DNA of 8,456 bases from Bacillota bacterium (lineage in GTDB: Bacteria; Bacillota; Sulfobacillia; JAJZIM01; JAJZBP01). Below the pieces are notes generated by a model that saw only the letters and a program-made list of their open reading frames with translations, had not been told where the DNA came from and did no database searches. The stretch covers positions 1 to 8,456 of the forward strand of contig JAJZBP010000082.1 of the NCBI GenBank assembly GCA_021798855.1. The letters run 5' to 3'. The stretch's first letter is position 1; every line of letters starts with the position of its first letter. The position numbers were made by a program, and so were the translations under genes. This document shows, in pieces, positions 1 to 6,191 of the stretch.

Positions 1-232
1 TGATCTCGACACCCGGATGGTTGACGACTCTGTTGATGACTTCGTTCATGGCTTCTTCGGCGTCCCGCAGGTCGGGAGTGATCTTGGCGTATTTGGAATG
101 AATGGGCGTCCCGCCCAGCCGGTCCCGCCTCTCCACCAGCACCGCCTTGCCTCCAGAATCGGCGGCCCCCAAGGCCGCCGTCAACCCGGCCGGACCCCCA
201 CCGATCACCAAGATCCGTTGCTTTTCAACCAT
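1..232 (-). CDS. hdrA: HdrA-like FAD-binding subunit, N-terminal part only
   Basis: The gene starts with ATG at 232 and runs off the left window edge, so only about 77 residues are visible. Near the N-terminus there is a Rossmann FAD-binding motif (ILVIGGGPAG, about residues 7-16), then VLVERRDRLGG, which is the usual second strand and glycine pair of HdrA and thioredoxin-reductase-like flavoproteins. The start overlaps the hdrB stop by 8 nt (ATGGTTGA) and has a G-rich Shine-Dalgarno (241-247) 8 nt upstream. No cysteine is seen in the 77 residues, whereas HdrA of methanogens and sulfate reducers carries cysteines soon after the glycine pair. In the complex, HdrA would hold FAD and pass electrons between HdrC and HdrB clusters in the cytoplasm. 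Placement after hdrC and hdrB supports HdrA over other flavin reductases. The sHdr subtype is inferred from context. Confidence 0.85.
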   Translation of the reverse strand, partial: MVEKQRILVIGGGPAGLTAALGAADSGGKAVLVERRDRLGGTPIHSKYAKITPDLRDAEEAMNEVINRVVNHPGVEI

Positions 233-1424
233 TGAAAACGTCCCCCCATTCCAGGTGTTTGATCTCGCCGCGTTTGATCCGCTCCAGGTCTTCCTGAAAC
301 TCCTCCCAGGCCGACTGCCAGTCGATCCCCATTTTTTCCAGGAGCGGGCGCCAGTCGGTGGCGTGCCAGTGGATTTGAACCACCCGGAAGGGATGGGCTC
401 CCATGGCCAGCGCGGCGAATTGGGCGTCGGAAATGACCGGCACCCCGACCTTGACCCCGTGGGGCTTGACGGCGAACTGACTCTTGTCCAATGAGGTGAC
501 GCAACCGGTGTCCTGGGCCAAAACCACGTCCGGATTCGCCTCGTTGATCATCACTTCGATCTTCCGCCGGGCGGCGAAGGAACGGGTAAAGTCCCGCGAA
601 ACCAGGATGTGGCGGAAGCCAAAGCCGCAGCAGTCGTACCAGGTGGAATAATCTCCGACCTTGGCACCGAAGGCCAAGGCCAAGCCGGTGATCACCGCTG
701 TCCGCTCGCCGTTGTAAATTTCGTCGTCGTAAACGACGTCCTCCGGGATCAACTTGTGGTAGTGGCAGGCGGGATGAACACATGCCGTGATCCCGCTGAC
801 GTCGTGGACTTTCAGCGCGGCCAGTTTGTTGCGGACGGCATAGACCCACTCGCTGTAGTGAACTATTTCCTCGGGAAAAACCAGGGGGTAGCCCAGTTTC
901 TCCATCACCTTGCGGACCTCGCGTCGCAGTTCCGGTTGGGTGACCAGTTCTTCCCGCACGTCCTTGTAGTGGCCGAAGCTGGTGCCGCAATGAATCAGAG
1001 GATAGAATCCGTCCTTGTACGCTGCAGCGAAGTTGCGACAGGCAACCGATACCTGAGCCAAACTGTTGGAAGTTGCCGAAGCGTAGTAATTCCAGCCGGT
1101 GCAGGAGGTCTGGTTGGTCGGGTCATACGAGTCCAAGCCGAGCATCTTGTGCAGCCAGATGATGGACGTGGGATATCCGGGAATGTGGCCGCATTGGCCG
1201 CAACTCTTATGGTGCCAGACGTTGCCCATGGGAATCTTTTTCTGACGTCCGTATTTGGTTCCAACCAAGACGTGGGGATCAGGAACCCGATGGACGATCA
1301 GTTCGCCCTTGTGCTCCAATTCCAGGAGTTCTTCACGAATGTCCGTGGTGGGAGCCAGGGCGGGATCCCGGTGGTGCCTCCGGTTGCGACTGACCACGAG
1401 ATCCTCGGTGCGTACCGGGTTCAT
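225..1424 (-). CDS. hdrB: HdrB-like subunit with degenerate CCG motifs
   Basis: This 399-residue protein is the putative catalytic, disulfide- or sulfane-sulfur-handling subunit of a cytoplasmic HdrCBA-type complex. HdrB proteins carry two CCG motifs (C-x31-38-CC-x33-38-CxxC) that bind noncubane [4Fe-4S] clusters. Here the first motif reads C75, S107-C108, C146-x2-S149, so three of five cysteines remain. The second reads C220, C265-C266, D305-x2-C308, so four of five remain. Other cysteines are C78, C129 and C215. The protein is longer than the roughly 300 residues of classical HdrB, with about 70 residues before the first motif and a C-terminal tail of about 65 residues. Its ATG overlaps the hdrC stop by 4 nt (ATGA) and has a GGAGGAGGAGGG binding site just upstream. 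Its stop overlaps the hdrA start. I am sure of the family. Whether it corresponds to the B1 or B2 type of sHdr is open. Confidence 0.85.
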   Translation of the reverse strand: MNPVRTEDLVVSRNRRHHRDPALAPTTDIREELLELEHKGELIVHRVPDPHVLVGTKYGRQKKIPMGNVWHHKSCGQCGHIPGYPTSIIWLHKMLGLDSYDPTNQTSCTGWNYYASATSNSLAQVSVACRNFAAAYKDGFYPLIHCGTSFGHYKDVREELVTQPELRREVRKVMEKLGYPLVFPEEIVHYSEWVYAVRNKLAALKVHDVSGITACVHPACHYHKLIPEDVVYDDEIYNGERTAVITGLALAFGAKVGDYSTWYDCCGFGFRHILVSRDFTRSFAARRKIEVMINEANPDVVLAQDTGCVTSLDKSQFAVKPHGVKVGVPVISDAQFAALAMGAHPFRVVQIHWHATDWRPLLEKMGIDWQSAWEEFQEDLERIKRGEIKHLEWGDVFNG

Positions 1425-2089
1425 TCCTCACCCTCCTCCTCCAAGGCTTCCTCGAACTCTTCCTCAAGCAGGGCGGCCACCGAAGGCGCCACCGGTTTCA
1501 CCCAATCCATTACCCCGGTCATTTGCCAAATGCGATAAAGTTCCAACCTGGTCTTTTGGTCCACGTTCCAAGCCGAGGATTTGGTCCCCCATAGGCTGGC
1601 GGTGGGAATGGCCTGTCGCCATTCGTCCAGGTGTTTTGACGTGTCGGCCACCTGCGGACCCCAATCGGGAAAGGCGTCCACCTGAAGCATATCGGACGAA
1701 ACCTGGGTTCCGGTCGTCATCACCTTATAGATCACGCGGGTGTAGCCGGTCATGGCCTCCACCGCCGACGGCAGGGCATGTTTCACGGCCACCTCCCGCA
1801 GGATGATCACCAGGCCTCCCGGGGAGTTCCCCCGGGGGCAGCGGGTACAGGCATAACACTGGGAACAGTTCCAAATGTCCTCTTCCACGATCTCTTTCAA
1901 AAGATTCAGGTCTTCCCTGGCCATGGCCTGGGCTATGCGGCGCGGGCTGTAGTCGTAGTACCTGGCCGAAGGACAGGAACCGACACAGACACCGCATTCG
2001 AAACAACCGTGCAGCGAGTGGTGCCAACGGGGATCCCGTTTGGCTTCCGCCAAGACCTCCGCCCAAACCTTCTTTTCGGACTCGTCCAT
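1421..2089 (-). CDS. hdrC: HdrC-like iron-sulfur electron-transfer subunit
   Basis: This 222-residue protein has two ferredoxin-type cluster motifs near the N-terminus. The first is canonical: C29, C32, C35, C39 followed by Pro40. The second, C75, C78, C81, C84 followed by Pro85, is CX2CX2CX2CP, one residue shorter than the usual CX2CX2CX3CP. The RG after the second motif and the downstream helical region fit HdrC/QmoC/DsrK-type modules. The C-terminus is very acidic (mostly Glu over the last 14 residues). HdrC normally shuttles electrons between HdrA and the HdrB active site. The ATG at 2089 is preceded by GGAGG (2100-2104) at 10 nt, and the gene overlaps hdrB by 4 nt, suggesting translational coupling. 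A gap of 228 nt separates it from dsrE. In that gap I see no convincing gene, only G/C-rich DNA. Confidence 0.88.
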   Translation of the reverse strand: MDESEKKVWAEVLAEAKRDPRWHHSLHGCFECGVCVGSCPSARYYDYSPRRIAQAMAREDLNLLKEIVEEDIWNCSQCYACTRCPRGNSPGGLVIILREVAVKHALPSAVEAMTGYTRVIYKVMTTGTQVSSDMLQVDAFPDWGPQVADTSKHLDEWRQAIPTASLWGTKSSAWNVDQKTRLELYRIWQMTGVMDWVKPVAPSVAALLEEEFEEALEEEGEE

Positions 2090-2317
2090 TATTTTTCAAC
2101 CTCCCGCCAAATCATCTTGCAGGCGTGCGGGACGGGCTCCCCGCGGCGGCGGCATCCGGTCTGGGGCCGACGCCGGCAGGGAACGAATGCGGCGCAAAGG
2201 GATGCCGAGGGGGTTACCGGTGGGGACGATGAGAGACGATCCGCAGGCCCAAGCAGTGCGCATTCTCCCCGAAGCGTCGCCCCCTGAAAACGTCTTCACC
2301 CCGGAGCGTTGCCGCCC

Positions 2318-2686
2318 TCAGAAAGTGAATACCGCCTTTGATTCGGCAGCCATCTCGTTCACGTAAGCTCCACCGATGATTTCACTGACCTCGGGAATCA
2401 GGTCCTCTTTGGTCATGTTGTTCAGCGGCAGGCTCGGTGCGCAAACCATGAGTTTCACACCAGCCTCCACCGCCTGATCCAGGAAGGTACGCAGGGGCGC
2501 GCCTCCCTCCTGAGCGTAAATGGACTCCGCCACTCCCTTACGCACAAGCGCCGTTCCGGTCATGTTGAAGACCATGGTCACGTCATACTCCATCAGGGCC
2601 GCCGCCGTGGCCAGGTAAAACGGAGTGGCCGCGCGATGCGGTACTTCCGGCCCATGGGTGTGAATGTATAGAAAATGCTCCGCCAT
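2318..2686 (-). CDS. dsrE: DsrE-family sulfur-transfer protein
   Basis: This 122-residue protein has the DsrE-like fold signature: an N-terminal beta strand (FLYIHTHGPE), TPFYLATAAALMEYDVTMVF, a KGVAE segment, and a single cysteine (C82) in VCAPSLPL, placed where DsrE-like proteins carry the persulfide-accepting cysteine. Small cytoplasmic DsrE proteins take sulfane sulfur from donors such as TusA or rhodanese and pass it on; near hdr genes they feed the sHdr complex. The frame stays open further upstream to about 2893, but ATG 2686 is chosen because it has a perfect AGGAGGG (2692-2698) at a normal distance and the protein from there has family length. The residues encoded upstream are Arg/Pro-rich and unlike the family. 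The exact DsrE subgroup is not resolved. Confidence 0.88.
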   Translation of the reverse strand: MAEHFLYIHTHGPEVPHRAATPFYLATAAALMEYDVTMVFNMTGTALVRKGVAESIYAQEGGAPLRTFLDQAVEAGVKLMVCAPSLPLNNMTKEDLIPEVSEIIGGAYVNEMAAESKAVFTF

Positions 2687-3033
2687 GCTCGCCCTCCTGT
2701 CTGGATGATTCCAAATGTACCGGTCTTCCTCGGTTCGACTCCCACCAACGGTCTCAGGGAAGGGTGCCCCTAACTGGACTCGGCAAGGAACCCGGCGAGG
2801 GACTCGTTTCGCCCTTCCCCCAAAGCGACCAGCCATCTTGCGCTTCTTCGGCATCGCGTAGACACCCGGACGATGGTCATCGCCGGCGACCAAGACCGCA
2901 ACCCGGCACTCATAGCCACGGCTACCCGTTCATGGATTCCACCGGCGCCTACTGCCGGAACGGATCATCGGATCTTTAGGATTATCGGATTGTCCGGATA
3001 ATCGGATCAACGAATTATTTCTTTTTTCTTCCG
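2687..3033. other. Long gap inside the large operon, no supported gene
   Basis: About 347 nt separate tusA from dsrE, unusual beside the tight spacing elsewhere in the operon. The part next to dsrE is GC-rich and open in the dsrE frame, but its translation is basic and low in hydrophobic residues, so I do not call it coding. The part next to tusA holds a short tandem repeat with a hairpin (2967-3017). No U-tract terminator and no convincing promoter are visible, so whether dsrE-hdrCBA is transcribed with tusA is an inference. Confidence 0.5.
2967..3017. repeat. Three imperfect 17-bp tandem repeats with an internal hairpin
   Basis: ATCGGAT occurs at 2967, 2984 and 3001, exactly 17 bp apart; copies one and two also share GGAT at the same internal position. 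The block contains an inverted repeat: GATTATC (2980-2986) pairs with GATAATC (2997-3003), with GGA/TCC pairing inside and one bulged G. It lies just downstream of tusA. No run of T follows on the minus strand, so it is not a standard intrinsic terminator. It could stabilise the 3' end of the upstream mRNA segment. Confidence 0.6.
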
Positions 3034-3270
3034 CTATTTCTTCCGCCGGATGACGTAAGTATAAACACCCCCTTCATCGCGAGCCTCCAGCAACTCGTGG
3101 CCGGTGCTCCTGGTCCAAGCCTTGAAGTCCGCCATTGATCCCGGATCGGTGGCCACAAGTTCCATGACTTGACCGATCTGCACACTGTCAATGGCTTTCT
3201 TGGCCTTCAGAATGGGCATTGGGCAAACGAGGCCCTTCGCATCCACGACCAGCGTCGGTTTTTCACTCAT
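3034..3270 (-). CDS. tusA: TusA sulfur-carrier protein (large operon copy)
   Basis: This 78-residue TusA/SirA-family protein has the hallmark Cys-Pro-x-Pro motif (C16 in GLVCPMPILKAKKA), the only cysteine, which carries a persulfide. The rest fits the family: DPGSMADFKAW, then GHELLE and a C-terminal strand YTYVIRRKK. TusA moves sulfane sulfur between enzymes in the cytoplasm; beside dsrE and hdr genes it most likely supplies the sHdr complex rather than tRNA thiolation. The ATG has an ideal AAAGGAGGT (3277-3285) with 6 nt between it and the start, among the best ribosome binding sites in the window, suggesting high expression. It begins 24 nt after the stop of the membrane oxidoreductase. 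A close paralog lies at 7189-7428, identical at 57 of 70 aligned residues. Confidence 0.95.
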   Translation of the reverse strand: MSEKPTLVVDAKGLVCPMPILKAKKAIDSVQIGQVMELVATDPGSMADFKAWTRSTGHELLEARDEGGVYTYVIRRKK

Positions 3271-3294
3271 GTTGACACCTCCTTTACCTTCACC

Positions 3295-5304
3295 TCAATT
3301 GGCTTCCGTTTGCGCTTCCCCGCTCCGGCTCGCCGCCTCCACCAGCGCAGCCACGTCCGTCACCTGCAGCCGGCTTTCCTCTCCCAAAGCGGATAGCGAC
3401 GCGGCAAACATGACCACGTCCTTGGGGCAAGCCACCGCCAGGTGGGTTACTCCAGACAACCCCAGGGCTTCCTTAACCCTCTGGTCGGCTGGACGCTCTC
3501 CGGTTCCCGCCTCGCTCATCCAGATCCGCCCGCCACCGGCCCCGCAACAGAAACTGAATCGGCCGTGTCTGGGCATCTCCACCACTTCCACCCCGCAGCG
3601 CCGCAGGAGACTCCGAGGGGCATCGAAAATCCGGTTCCATCGCCCCAGGTAACAGGGATCATGGTATGTCGCCGTGATTCCCAGGGGATGGAGTTCCAGA
3701 CGTCCGCTTTCCACCAGTTCCAGCAGGAATTCCGTATAGTGAAAAACCGGACGCTCGAAACCCAATTTGCGGTATTCATTGCGCAGAGCGTTCAGCGAGT
3801 GGGGATCCGCCGTGATAATCCTGGTGAACTCCACGGTCTCCAAGGCCTTCAGGTTTTTCTCCGCCAGGCTCTCGAAAAGGCCGTATTCGCCCATCCGTAG
3901 GCAATCGTTACCCGAGTTGACCTCGCCCTCGTACAGGATGCCGAAACGCACCCCGGCGCGGTGCAGAATCCTGGCCAAAAGTCGCGTATTCTCCTGCGCA
4001 CGCGGGTCGTAGGCGGCATAGTCACCGACGAACCACAGAACGTCCACCGCTTCCTTGCGGGCGTCGGGCACCGGGAAGTCCAACCCCTTGACCCATTGCG
4101 CCCGGCGGCGAGAGGGCTGTCCGAAGGAGTTCCCCTGTCGGTCCAAGGATACCAGAGCCTTTTGGGCTCCCGCATCTCCCGCTTCACCTTCCTCCAAGAG
4201 GCCGGCGCGCAGGCTGATGATTTTGGGTCCATGCTCGATAAACACCGGGCAGACTTCCTGGCAGGCTCCGCAGGTGGTGCACGACCAGAGGGCCTCGGCT
4301 TCCACCACGCCTCCCGCCAACGGGCGTGATTCCCCGTCTTCCCCGCCTGTTCCCGTCTCGAGCAGCTTTCCGGTTAATCCGTCCCGCAGTTCCAGGATAA
4401 CGTGTTTGGGAGAAAGGGGAGCGCCGGAGGCATTCGCCGGGCATGCCTCCTGGCAACGTCCGCACTCCGTACAGGTGTAAAGATCGAGGAGATCTTTCCA
4501 AGTGAAGTCCGAGTAACTCTTAACCGCCATGCTTTCCGCGGGAGGCTCGGGGAGCAACTCTCCCAAGGGGCGGGTCTTATGCAGGTAGATGTTGGGGACC
4601 GCTGTAAAAACATGAAAATGTTTGGAATAGGGCAAATAGGCGAAAAAAACCATGATCACTCCGATGTCCAACAGATAGCCGACCGCGTACCCAACGGCTG
4701 CCGCCGTGGGCGAACTCCATCCCGGAACGGCAAGCAAACCGGCCAGAATGTAACCCAGGAAATGTCCCTGCGTGGCCGGGTGGGCCACCCCCAGGACTTC
4801 ACGGGCCGCGAGCGGGTAATAGGCATCACGTATTATGATTCCCACCATGATCAGGGCAATCATCCCAAGGATGATGAAGGCATCAGTCTCGTTCGATCCG
4901 TGAAACCGCTTGGGTTTGAGCACCAGGCGGTTAAACAGAGCCAATAGGAGTCCGACGATCACCAACACGACAAAGACGTCCACCACCGTATCCAAGATCG
5001 GCCCCAGATTGAAACTGGGAGACACAACCTGACCCAAGGTTTCCAACACGTCCAGCAGCAACACCAGGAAACCGCTGAAGATGCAAAAATGGAGGATCCC
5101 CGAAAAAGGCTTTTGCAGGAGTCGCCGGTGTCCCAACACCTGCCCCAGGACGAAGGAAAGACGCTCACCCGCGCTTTCGAACCGATTCGTCGGCCGACCC
5201 TGATTGATTGCCCGCCAGATTACGCCGGCCCGCCGCCAGAAAACCACGAGGCTCGCCGTTCCCAGTAACACCGTAACCACCGCCAAGAAAATCCGCAGAT
5301 CCAA
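3295..5304 (-). CDS. Membrane-bound EMO/HdrD-like iron-sulfur oxidoreductase
   Basis: This 669-residue fusion has three parts. Residues 1-230 hold five or six hydrophobic helices (about 5-23, 68-90, 104-128, 142-159, 181-195, 203-224), a NarI/DsrM-like cytochrome b domain; H72, H175, H181, H229 and H231 are possible haem ligands. Two [4Fe-4S] motifs follow: C278, C281, C284, C288 and C342, C345, C348, C352. The last part is an HdrD/GlpC-type CCG domain. Its second CCG motif keeps C551, C586-C587 and C626, but the final cysteine is D629; the first motif has lost its cysteines (VGD near 426-428, NSGND, DPHS near 500-503). Related proteins move electrons between ETF or Hdr modules and menaquinone, so this is probably the quinone link for HdrCBA. 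The start is TTG at 5304, preceded by seven Gs (5310-5316); an in-frame TAA at 5317-5319 excludes a longer protein. It is first in the operon. Confidence 0.85.
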   Translation of the reverse strand: MDLRIFLAVVTVLLGTASLVVFWRRAGVIWRAINQGRPTNRFESAGERLSFVLGQVLGHRRLLQKPFSGILHFCIFSGFLVLLLDVLETLGQVVSPSFNLGPILDTVVDVFVVLVIVGLLLALFNRLVLKPKRFHGSNETDAFIILGMIALIMVGIIIRDAYYPLAAREVLGVAHPATQGHFLGYILAGLLAVPGWSSPTAAAVGYAVGYLLDIGVIMVFFAYLPYSKHFHVFTAVPNIYLHKTRPLGELLPEPPAESMAVKSYSDFTWKDLLDLYTCTECGRCQEACPANASGAPLSPKHVILELRDGLTGKLLETGTGGEDGESRPLAGGVVEAEALWSCTTCGACQEVCPVFIEHGPKIISLRAGLLEEGEAGDAGAQKALVSLDRQGNSFGQPSRRRAQWVKGLDFPVPDARKEAVDVLWFVGDYAAYDPRAQENTRLLARILHRAGVRFGILYEGEVNSGNDCLRMGEYGLFESLAEKNLKALETVEFTRIITADPHSLNALRNEYRKLGFERPVFHYTEFLLELVESGRLELHPLGITATYHDPCYLGRWNRIFDAPRSLLRRCGVEVVEMPRHGRFSFCCGAGGGRIWMSEAGTGERPADQRVKEALGLSGVTHLAVACPKDVVMFAASLSALGEESRLQVTDVAALVEAASRSGEAQTEAN

Positions 5305-5340
5305 CCAATCCCCCCCTTAATGATGCAGTTATGTTTCACC

Positions 5341-5418
5341 CGGCACCAAGCCCCGGCACCAAGCCCCGGCACCAAGCCCCGGCACCAAGCCCCGGCACCA
5401 AGCCCCGGCACCAAGCCC
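5341..5418. repeat. Six perfect 13-bp tandem repeats in the operon leader
   Basis: The unit CGGCACCAAGCCC is repeated six times without a mismatch. On the transcribed (minus) strand it reads GGGCTTGGTGCCG. It lies between the promoter/operator (5518-5546) and the TTG start at 5304, so it should be part of a 5' untranslated leader of about 200 nt. Thirteen is not a multiple of three, so it is not built as a peptide repeat, and there are no spacers. Perfect identity suggests recent slippage expansion and possible copy-number variation between strains. Confidence 0.95.
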
Positions 5419-5517
5419 CGCGGACGTTCCACGCCGATGCTGAACCCGAAATTAAACCACGTTACCGCCGCCCCTTTGCCCCTTGAAATTGCGTTGCCAT
5501 TCTCTTCAAGGGCAGGT

Positions 5518-5546
5518 ATATTCGCATATTGCAATATGCTAATACC
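5518..5546 (-). promoter_or_regulatory. Promoter with 24-bp palindromic operator, large operon
   Basis: Positions 5520-5543 form a nearly perfect palindrome centred between 5531 and 5532, with the perfect 16-bp core GCATATTGCAATATGC at 5524-5539. Extending to 5519-5544 leaves only one mismatched pair. By alignment with the second copy (7470-7493), the palindrome fills the 17-bp spacer of a minus-strand promoter: -35 GGTATT (5541-5546) and -10 GAATAT (5518-5523). An alternative reading is TTAGCA and TATACC with 16 bp. The -35 is weak, as is common for regulated promoters. AT-rich imperfect palindromes of this size are typical of ArsR/SmtB-type repressors, a family that includes sulfur sensors (SqrR, BigR, sHdrR). 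The regulator itself is not in the window. Confidence 0.75.
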
Positions 5547-5776
5547 GTCCTTTTAGTACCATTATTCACTTTCTCCGCTTTTCTCTTCTACATTTCTTCG
5601 GCGAGTTGTAGTTTTTATCCTTCCAAATGCATTTTTTCTCCCCTTAATTGCATTCAGGGGCTATTTTCGTTTAGCAACTTGAAGAAATAAATGCTTAAAA
5701 ATTACTCTGAAGTGCCGATTTGAGTGCTTGAATTGCATTTTATAGTTTAAAATATATTGTAAATATTACAAACTGC
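5547..5776. other. AT-rich intergenic stretch without a gene
   Basis: This stretch is much more AT-rich than the genes around it, with runs of T and A and a few repeats of the words TGCATTTT and TTGCAT. I see no open frame with coding character on either strand and no ribosome binding site. Upstream regulatory contacts for the promoter at 5518-5546 could lie here. The composition change also fits inserted or decayed foreign DNA. Confidence 0.6.
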
Positions 5777-5945
5777 TGGACGTACAGTGGCCCCCCCAAC
5801 CGTACGTCCACTCAAAGGCGAAATTTGTTGCCCCGGCGTTGCAGGCTTGACGACCACCCACTGAAGCAGTTGGGTTGGCTGACGACTCAAAGTAGTCTCA
5901 AGGGCGCCAACCCAACTCCAAACCCCCGACTTTAGTCGGAGGTAA
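5763..5945 (+). mobile_element. Possible decayed IS200/IS605-type (TnpB) 3' end
   Basis: On the plus strand, a frame ending at TGA 5862-5864 translates to a C-terminal-looking tail (GRTVAPPTVRPLKGE, then Cys-Cys-Pro). About 60 nt further is a compact hairpin, CCGAC-TTTA-GTCGG at 5926-5939, extended by CC/GG to 5923-5942 with one mismatch. A tnpB tail followed by a small GC-rich hairpin with a TTTA-like loop is the usual layout of the right end of IS200/IS605 elements. No transposase body, left end or catalytic motif is present, so at most this is a remnant. The call rests on layout and impression, not on a match. Confidence 0.25.
5777..5810. repeat. Perfect 9-bp inverted repeat
   Basis: TGGACGTAC (5777-5785) is matched by GTACGTCCA (5802-5810) across a 16-nt loop containing a run of seven C. 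It is not followed by a U-tract on either strand. It could be a transposon-end structure, an operator, or part of the neighbouring element remnant. Confidence 0.6.
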
Positions 5946-6147
5946 TTGGAAGTATTCGTTCCTTGCGTAATACCCCCGTGGTACGCCGTCCCGGCGATCA
6001 AGGTTTGGCGGGAGGCTTCCAACGTCATCCCTCGCGAAGCGAATACAATGCCGGACGCCAGACCAACCTTTTTTCAAACGGGGGTGAAGACACGATACAC
6101 TAAAGCTGTTCGCTAAAGGCTGAGGTTTTGGACCTGGCGTTTTGCGG

Positions 6148-6191
6148 AATAAAAAAGACCCCGGAACCCTCAGGGACGGGGTTCCGGGGTC
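6148..6191 (-). terminator. Intrinsic terminator of the tusA-dsrE2 operon
   Basis: A perfect 13-bp stem joins 6157-6169 and 6179-6191 (GACCCCGGAACCC on the plus strand) around a 9-nt loop. On the minus strand the stem is followed at once by TTTTTTATT (6156-6148), making a textbook rho-independent terminator for leftward transcription. It lies about 390 nt after the dsrE2 stop and insulates the large operon from the small one. The large operon therefore needs its own promoter, as proposed at 5518-5546. Confidence 0.92.

Noticed and set aside
609..1538. Long plus-strand open frame (309 codons) opposite hdrB
   Set aside because: It is antisense to a clear HdrB with ordered cysteine motifs and start/stop overlaps with both neighbours; its translation shows no family features.
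2090..2317. Small minus-strand frame (GTG at 2299) in the dsrE-hdrC gap
   Set aside because: No ribosome binding site, Arg/Pro-rich low-complexity translation, and overlap with the hdrC binding site.
2732..2746. tRNA-like T-loop (GGTTCGACTCCCACC)
   Set aside because: The 5' side does not pair to form the T stem, and no acceptor, D or anticodon arm can be placed around it.
2687..2893. N-terminal extension of DsrE by up to 69 residues
   Set aside because: The added part is basic and Pro-rich, unlike DsrE, while ATG 2686 has a perfect ribosome binding site and gives the normal family length.
5341..5418. Tandem repeat considered as a CRISPR array or coding repeat
   Set aside because: The units are 13 bp and directly adjacent with no spacers, and 13 is not a multiple of three.
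5640..5660. Hairpin CCCCT...AGGGG as a plus-strand terminator
   Set aside because: Only five pairs with an 11-nt loop, an interrupted T run after it, and no plus-strand gene to terminate.
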